Positions 21,701-25,444 of a stretch of DNA of 25,444 nt are shown here, piece by piece. A program made the position numbers and the translations under genes. Location: the NCBI RefSeq assembly GCF_000003605.2, contig NW_003145289.1, positions 171,372 to 196,815 on the forward strand. Direction: 5' to 3'. Positions within the stretch are counted from its first letter, which is position 1. Each line of letters starts with the position of its first letter. Below the pieces are notes generated by a model, which was given only the letters and a program-made list of their open reading frames with translations, was not told where the DNA came from and did not search any database. This DNA comes from Saccoglossus kowalevskii (taxonomy: Eukaryota > Hemichordata > Enteropneusta > Harrimaniidae).

Positions 21701-24478
21701 GGTAAAAAGTGATATTTTCTTCTTGTTAAAAACCACAATCATTTATGGTGAAAAATGATAATTTTGAATTTTGAATATTGTTCATTTTCTAATGATATCT
21801 TCTGTTTTTTAATTGAAATGTGCATTGCTAACAGCGGAGCTATCTCAGCCGAGAGGCTGCTTGTTTTATTTTTCTTGTCGCGACACGTTTCGACTGAAAA
21901 CAACAACATTAATACATCAAAAGCCCAACCAGATGAGTGTAATCGCTAGCACACATATTCAAGCCCCATAGAAATGTATTTGGAATCACAGCTTGACCTC
22001 TAAACATCGTAAATGGCACATTTTCCGGAGCTCCCGCCACGATGTGAGCGGTTTTGTTTTCGGATTAGCATACTAATTTTGGTGGCCATTTTGCCCCTAT
22101 TTATAGTATCAGTTCGCTTTTAAGTAAATGAAAATTTGTAGCAGTCAAAATTTCTTCTTGGTCCTACAACTTCTATCTCAGTTACTTGGTCTTCATGAAT
22201 GATGTACCGGTACAATCCTAAAATCAGGAACATTTCTAGAAGTGAAAATCAAACTGTTTACATTATTGAGTGATACAGTACAGTTCTCGCGGAAGCTTTG
22301 GCTTTTGTGGCATCATTGTCGCCTACGCATGGCTCAGTGTTCTCCCCAGGCCTTTCAAGCACTGCGGGCCCGCGTCGCTTAGACAAACAGCCGCGTCGCT
22401 TTTGTTTCGCCCGCGATCCTTGAAATCCTGCCCGCAATGCTTATTCACGTTGTATTGTTTACAAGTGTCAGCCTCGTCTAGCACATCTTTAAAACAATAA
22501 CATGTATTGATCGAAAGGTAATCCCGCCTTTGTACATAGTTACATTTGTAGCCTTACAAAAACAGTGATAAAAACGGAAGTCTACAAGAAGTTACCAAGT
22601 CTATCAAGGGTGCAGAGCTGGCAAACCCAAAATACTAGGGTAGTAATAATTTTCCCATTGCGTCGGGATGGTCTATCCCGAGTTGCTGCACTGCGATTAA
22701 TTGCGTTTTTACTACTTCATCGCCAGTGACACTAATTACCAAGAATTAAAAAAAACAAGTGAAATTAATTCGCATCGAAAAAAACAACTGTAAATAAATC
22801 GAAATAAAAATTATTCAACTGCAGACGAGACGGACGAGGAAAAAACGAACCCTGACCTCTAGAAATACCTCATTCATAGTGCGTCATTACCGAGGAACGC
22901 CACCCTAAGGCGACGTAACGCATGTAGTGACATCACAACCGATGCATGCTGGGTTACAACGGAGATTTTGATTGAGGTAACAAAGATGGCGGCGCAGAGT
23001 GCATGTTTTTCCGCGATGTTTAAAAACAACATTTCGTTGGCGATTTTGATGTAATTTCTAAGTTAATCATCAATGAATCGTTTTAATTAAGCAAACATTC
23101 TAAGTTTGTGTATTTTTAAACAAAAAAGTCAGGGACCGATGATCGCAACAGCAGCGGTGAATACCCGTTCAACGCAATGCCGTCAGCTGACAATGTTACG
23201 GTGATCGTAGCGTTACACAAATAATAGATAGATCAATGAAAAATCGCTGACTTTAGTTTTGAAATGCCGTTGTAGAAAAAAAATGTCATTATTGATTTAT
23301 TAATTTCTTCATACAGATTTTACAAATTTAACAAACAGGATGCGTGTCGGTCGGTACGTAATTATACCAACAATCAGACAATAGTCCTCGTCGGAAGCAT
23401 TTCCGTGGTGGTCACTAATTTTGAGTGACGGTCGGGGCCGACCGGCGTGGCGAACAAAGCTTTTTCACATCTGATATTGGCATGTCAAATATGAAATCAA
23501 GCGCCGAGGTGGGAACACATAGCGCCGAGGTCCCAAGTGAAGCGCCGAGATTCACAGGTATAGCGCCGCGGACCTCGGCGCTAAAAAGCCCTGGGGAGAA
23601 CCCTGTACTTGACAAGCAGCTACCTACCTATTCATTGCACAATGAGCATTTTTGTGAGACTGATTTTGAATTATGGCCATGAGACATGTCCATAGAATTG
23701 AGTCAGAAAAAGTCTGACTGACTACATTTCTGAACTAAGAGATGCTTACAAATTTCCAGACTTGATTGTTGTACTGGTATTGTTTGGGGATGGTCATTGT
23801 TCTCCCTATGAAAATATTAATGGTTATTTTGCATAACAATTCGTTAATCTCTTATTCATTGTTTTGATAATTAGGCTATATTGTATAATCTCTGACCATT
23901 CTGTCTGTTTACAGCGAAAACACTAAATATTTGAACTTGAGTTACTATTATGAATATGAGAAGGTGAAGGCAGAAAAACTTCAATCTTCAAGATGATGTA
24001 CTCACTGACACACAACTTGTTTCTATAGATTGGATGTGGTGTTTTAGTACACTGGTTACTCACTGGGATGCTAGTGTATTTTGTAAGCAAAATTCAAAAT
24101 AATAGAATGTTGGCCATTTTGTTGATTCATTCTACATTGATCACTTTTAGTTACAGCTTCAGTTTTAAGATAGTTTTCATTCACTTTCAGTTTGCTTTAT
24201 GGAACACTTGCAGTCACAGGCAAGGTGTTAAATACTTTATCTATGTTTTATTTTTCAGAGAAGAAGCTATTAACAAAGCCCAGTCGAAGGCTCGTATTTA
24301 TGGCAACATTTCGATGTGTTTGTTATTATTCATTGGAATTATCTTCATGATCCAGAAAGGCAGACGTGATCAAGAAGCTGGTAAAAACCTGTCTGTTCAA
24401 AATATGCAAAGGCACCCCGATGTGTACAAGGAAGCTATTGAAGAAGGAATCATGTCAAAGAAAAAGGAATTCAAATAA
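18712..24478 (+). CDS. small single-pass membrane protein, three coding exons (unrecognised)
   Basis: The proposed join is 18712-18714 (ATG only), 18807-18837, 24261-24478, giving 83 residues. Exon 2 lies between acceptor cttttcag and donor GATG|gtgagt and reads AHALTQRQID. The last exon continues EEAINKAQSKARIYG, then one hydrophobic helix (about residues 25-42, NISMCLLLFIGIIFM), then a polar tail ending KKKEFK. The size and layout (short N-terminus, one helix, charged tail) resemble small mitochondrial inner-membrane accessory proteins, but I do not recognise the family. The last exon is convincing. The start exon and the 24260 acceptor (second AG of ttttcagAG) are inferred from phase, because the first AG would break the frame. 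Confidence 0.62.
18807..18837 (+). CDS. 31-bp internal exon of the small membrane-protein gene
   Basis: It is bounded by ttctcttacttttcag and gtgagt, both strong sites. It reads open as AHALTQRQID plus one base. The G at its end plus AA of the next exon give Glu and keep the frame. It is tiny but typical of a micro-exon. Confidence 0.6.
19278..20565. mobile_element. DNA transposon with GGGATCTCGCCA ends
   Basis: Left GGGATCTCGCCA and right TGGCGAGTTCCC are inverted with 11 of 12 bases matching. The GC-rich left subterminal part (repeated GGTCGGC and GACCGGC words) contrasts with the AT-rich interior. The word GACCGGCACTCA is repeated near both ends. No transposase is seen; the only start-like ATG (19963) is closed after ten codons. 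It lies in the large intron of the plus-strand gene. Confidence 0.65.
19884..19931 (+). promoter_or_regulatory. promoter-like module, copy 2: CCAAT box plus DR1-like site
   Basis: The identical 13-mer GCATTCTGATTGG is followed 22 bp later by GGGTCAAAGGACA (19919-19931), then CATCATGGCGG at 19960. It lies inside the transposon at 19278-20565, whose ends differ from those of the element holding copy 1. Confidence 0.4.
20640..20698. repeat. 15-bp perfect inverted repeat (hairpin)
   Basis: ACTGGGTTTTAATTT at 20640-20654 and AAATTAAAACCCAGT at 20684-20698 are exact reverse complements with a 29-base loop. Further AAACCCACTGAAA words to 20815 suggest a MITE of about 200 bp. Confidence 0.85.
21187..21865 (+). 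mobile_element. Helitron-like short element with expanded 157-bp core repeats
   Basis: It has the same ends as the copy at 7427-7812 but in the opposite orientation. The core GATATCTTCAATTCTCTAATTTTGG recurs at 21342, 21499 and 21656 (157-bp period), with a degenerate unit near 21794. The closing block with ATTGCTAACAGCGGAGCT and the GAGA-loop hairpin is intact. Confidence 0.8.
21321..21720. repeat. 157-bp tandem repeat core
   Basis: About two and a half near-identical units (AGTCCAATTGCTTTGATATTACATATA, ATGTGGAYCTCTCTCAGATTTG and so on, described by their key words) lie inside the element at 21187-21865. The other copy of this element has only one unit. Confidence 0.85.
22981..23052 (+). 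promoter_or_regulatory. YY1-like ACAAAGATGGCGGC site with short ORF
   Basis: ACAAAGATGGCGGC matches the well-known YY1 consensus and overlaps an ATG opening 22 codons before TAA. It lies in a relatively CpG-rich stretch (22850-23230) inside the composite transposon region. It may be a relic promoter; function is unproven. Confidence 0.25.
23340..23453 (-). mobile_element. inverted partial copy of the left end of the GGGATCTCGCCA element
   Basis: The reverse complement aligns with 19283-19410 at roughly 85% over about 115 bp. It shares CACTCAAAATTAG, ATGCTTCCGAC and GTACCGACCGAC, and ends at CGCATCCTG in both. An 8-bp gap lies in the GC-rich tip. It could alternatively be the far terminal repeat of one 4.2-kb composite running from 19283. 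Confidence 0.75.
24261..24478 (+). CDS. terminal exon of the small membrane-protein gene
   Basis: The open frame ends at TAA 24476-24478, after a pyrimidine-rich acceptor (tatttttcagag). It encodes 72 residues with a membrane helix flanked by basic residues (QSKAR before, QKGRR after) and a charged C-terminal helix (HPDVYKEAIEEGI). The coding-like composition ends exactly at the stop, where a 42-bp minisatellite starts about 40 bases later. This is the best supported part of the gene. Confidence 0.8.
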
Positions 24479-24517
24479 GATGTAATAAGCATACGACAGT
24501 GGTCTTTTTATAGCTAT

Positions 24518-24685
24518 GAGCATTGTCTGAATCTATGGTTGTCATAATTTTCAGCAATGAACGATCTCTGGACCAGTGGTTGACTTAGTGCTCAGCAAAA
24601 GAAGTTCTCTGGACCAGTGGTTGCCATGATACTTTTAACATTGACCATTATCTGGATTTATGGTTGCCATTGTGTTCTTAGCATT
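24518..24685. repeat. 42-bp minisatellite in the 3'UTR of the plus-strand gene, 4 copies
   Basis: Four units start at 24518, 24559, 24601 and 24643 (41, 42, 42 and 43 bp). Each has the core TCTGGACCAGTGGTTG or a close variant (TCTGGATTTATGGTTGCC) and ends near AGCATT. They start about 40 bases after the stop codon. Confidence 0.9.
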
Positions 24686-25106
24686 CTTTACTGTGAATAT
24701 ATTTAGTACCCCTAGGCAGCAATACAACTGTATGGCAAGTAATGTTGCTTTCAGGAAGCCAGTAGATTGTTGTCACATATGTGGCTGACATTGCTTGCAA
24801 CATAATCAGCCAAAGATATTGCTGACTTGGTGTTACATTGGCAGCTACAGTAAATTCTTTTACATGTATTTCATTATCTATTGTCTTGCAAGGTTTACTC
24901 AATGCCACTATTTGCCATAACAATGCTTTAAATGATTTACTGTCAAATTGAAAAACTTGATTTGTAGTCGGCATATTACGGATTTGAAATTTCTTTCTCG
25001 TGATTGTACTAATGAAGTGTTCATTAGTTCCTTTGTTTTGCTCACAGTAAATTTGCATCATGTAATCAATTCTACCCAATCTAATAATGTAGCCATCCAT
25101 TGTCAT

Positions 25107-25368
25107 AATAAATTTGTGAGCATTTGAAATGTGTATAGTGTTACTTATAATTAATCTTGGCAAGTTGGATTTTGGTCCAGCATATGTACATGTTAGACAA
25201 GTTCTCACCAGAATATTTGCCAATAACCTGTGCATCACTACAAGACTGCACTGATTTATTGTTTGCCCAACACAACTATGACACTATGACATTATGCACA
25301 ATGTAAATGACATTGAGCATTCATGATGAGCATTTAACAATGCAGCTGCATAATAGAATTTCAATAAA
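25107..25368 (+). promoter_or_regulatory. candidate polyadenylation signals of the plus-strand gene
   Basis: AATAAA occurs at 25107-25112 and at 25363-25368. The second is followed by a GT-rich stretch (gtgtttcaacttgatgtc), which is the more typical arrangement. Together they imply a 3'UTR of 630 to 900 bases. Confidence 0.4.
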
Positions 25369-25444
25369 ATGTGTTTCAACTTGATGTCTACTACTATGCA
25401 TATCAAGACAGTATGTATGACATCTCCTAGCCTTCATAAAATTT

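Larger units (their letters stand above)
22335..23605. mobile_element. element with CAGTGTTCTCCCCAGG ends and phased GC-rich subterminal repeats
   Basis: Left CAGTGTTCTCCCCAGGCCTTT and right AAAGCCCTGGGGAGAACCCTG are inverted over about 21 bp with few mismatches. The right subterminal zone holds GCGCCGAG-type words at 23501, 23522, 23542 and 23563 (20-21 bp steps) and an inverted one at 23574. No clear target duplication was seen and there is no transposase. It overlaps the terminus at 23340-23453, so it is nested or composite. Confidence 0.6.
18838..24260 (+). other. large intron of the small membrane-protein gene, transposon-dense
   Basis: The intron is 5.4 kb. It holds the element at 19278-20565, the 20640 hairpin MITE, the Helitron-like element with 157-bp repeats, and the CAGTGTTCTCC element with nested ends. 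The final 650 bp before the last exon show no element. A short acceptor/donor pair at 23915-23963 was considered as an exon but breaks the frame. Confidence 0.6.

Noticed and set aside
23415-23682. 85-codon plus-strand and 66-codon minus-strand frames in the GC-rich transposon end
   Set aside because: They are created by the phased GCGCCGAG repeats and terminal repeats, not by a gene.
23915-23963. 49-bp exon between tgtttacag and gtgaag before the last exon of the small gene
   Set aside because: In the frame set by the 31-bp exon it meets a stop. In its only open frame it does not connect in phase to the last exon.
1-25444. A novel multi-gene defence or biosynthetic system
   Set aside because: Only one known carrier, one small membrane protein and one orphan exon can be supported. 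The rest is repeats and introns.

Overview
This window reads as nuclear DNA of an animal, most likely a marine invertebrate. It is AT-rich and intron-rich with GT-AG splice sites, has long non-coding stretches packed with small transposon remnants, and is strikingly rich in ACATGTA-type words. The repeat style (MITEs with TACTGTAAAATACTTTATTTT ends, an element with a 157-bp tandem core) resembles what is known from molluscs and other lophotrochozoans. The species is not determined. There are no bacterial features, CRISPR arrays or operons, and I recognise no tRNA or rRNA gene.

The main gene is on the minus strand: a complete orthologue of SLC25A42, the mitochondrial coenzyme A / adenosine 3',5'-diphosphate carrier. 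Its six coding exons run from 16662 down to 3859. All junctions are GT-AG and all phases agree, giving a 347-residue model with three carrier repeats. An alternative 5' coding exon at 18444-18492 is phase-compatible and may replace the start at 16662. A 3'UTR minisatellite begins about 30 bp past the stop codon.

Divergently, on the plus strand, a small gene (three coding exons, 18712-24478) is predicted to encode an 83-residue single-pass membrane protein that I do not recognise. Its start ATG would sit exactly at an exon end. Only about 220 bp separate the two divergent start codons, so a bidirectional promoter is likely. Its 3'UTR also begins with a minisatellite. At the left end, an orphan terminal coding exon (minus strand, 1526-1694) belongs to a gene I cannot identify.

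The rest is introns and intergenic DNA with many mobile-element remnants: three copies of a palindromic MITE, two copies of a 247-bp repeat 98% identical, two copies of a Helitron-like element differing in tandem-repeat number, a TA-flanked element with GC-rich ends, two elements with different ends that share a promoter-like internal module, and several short-TIR MITEs. Nothing supports a dedicated new molecular system. The most interesting signals are the divergent promoter and first-exon arrangement, the orphan exon, and the promoter-like module carried by two transposons.
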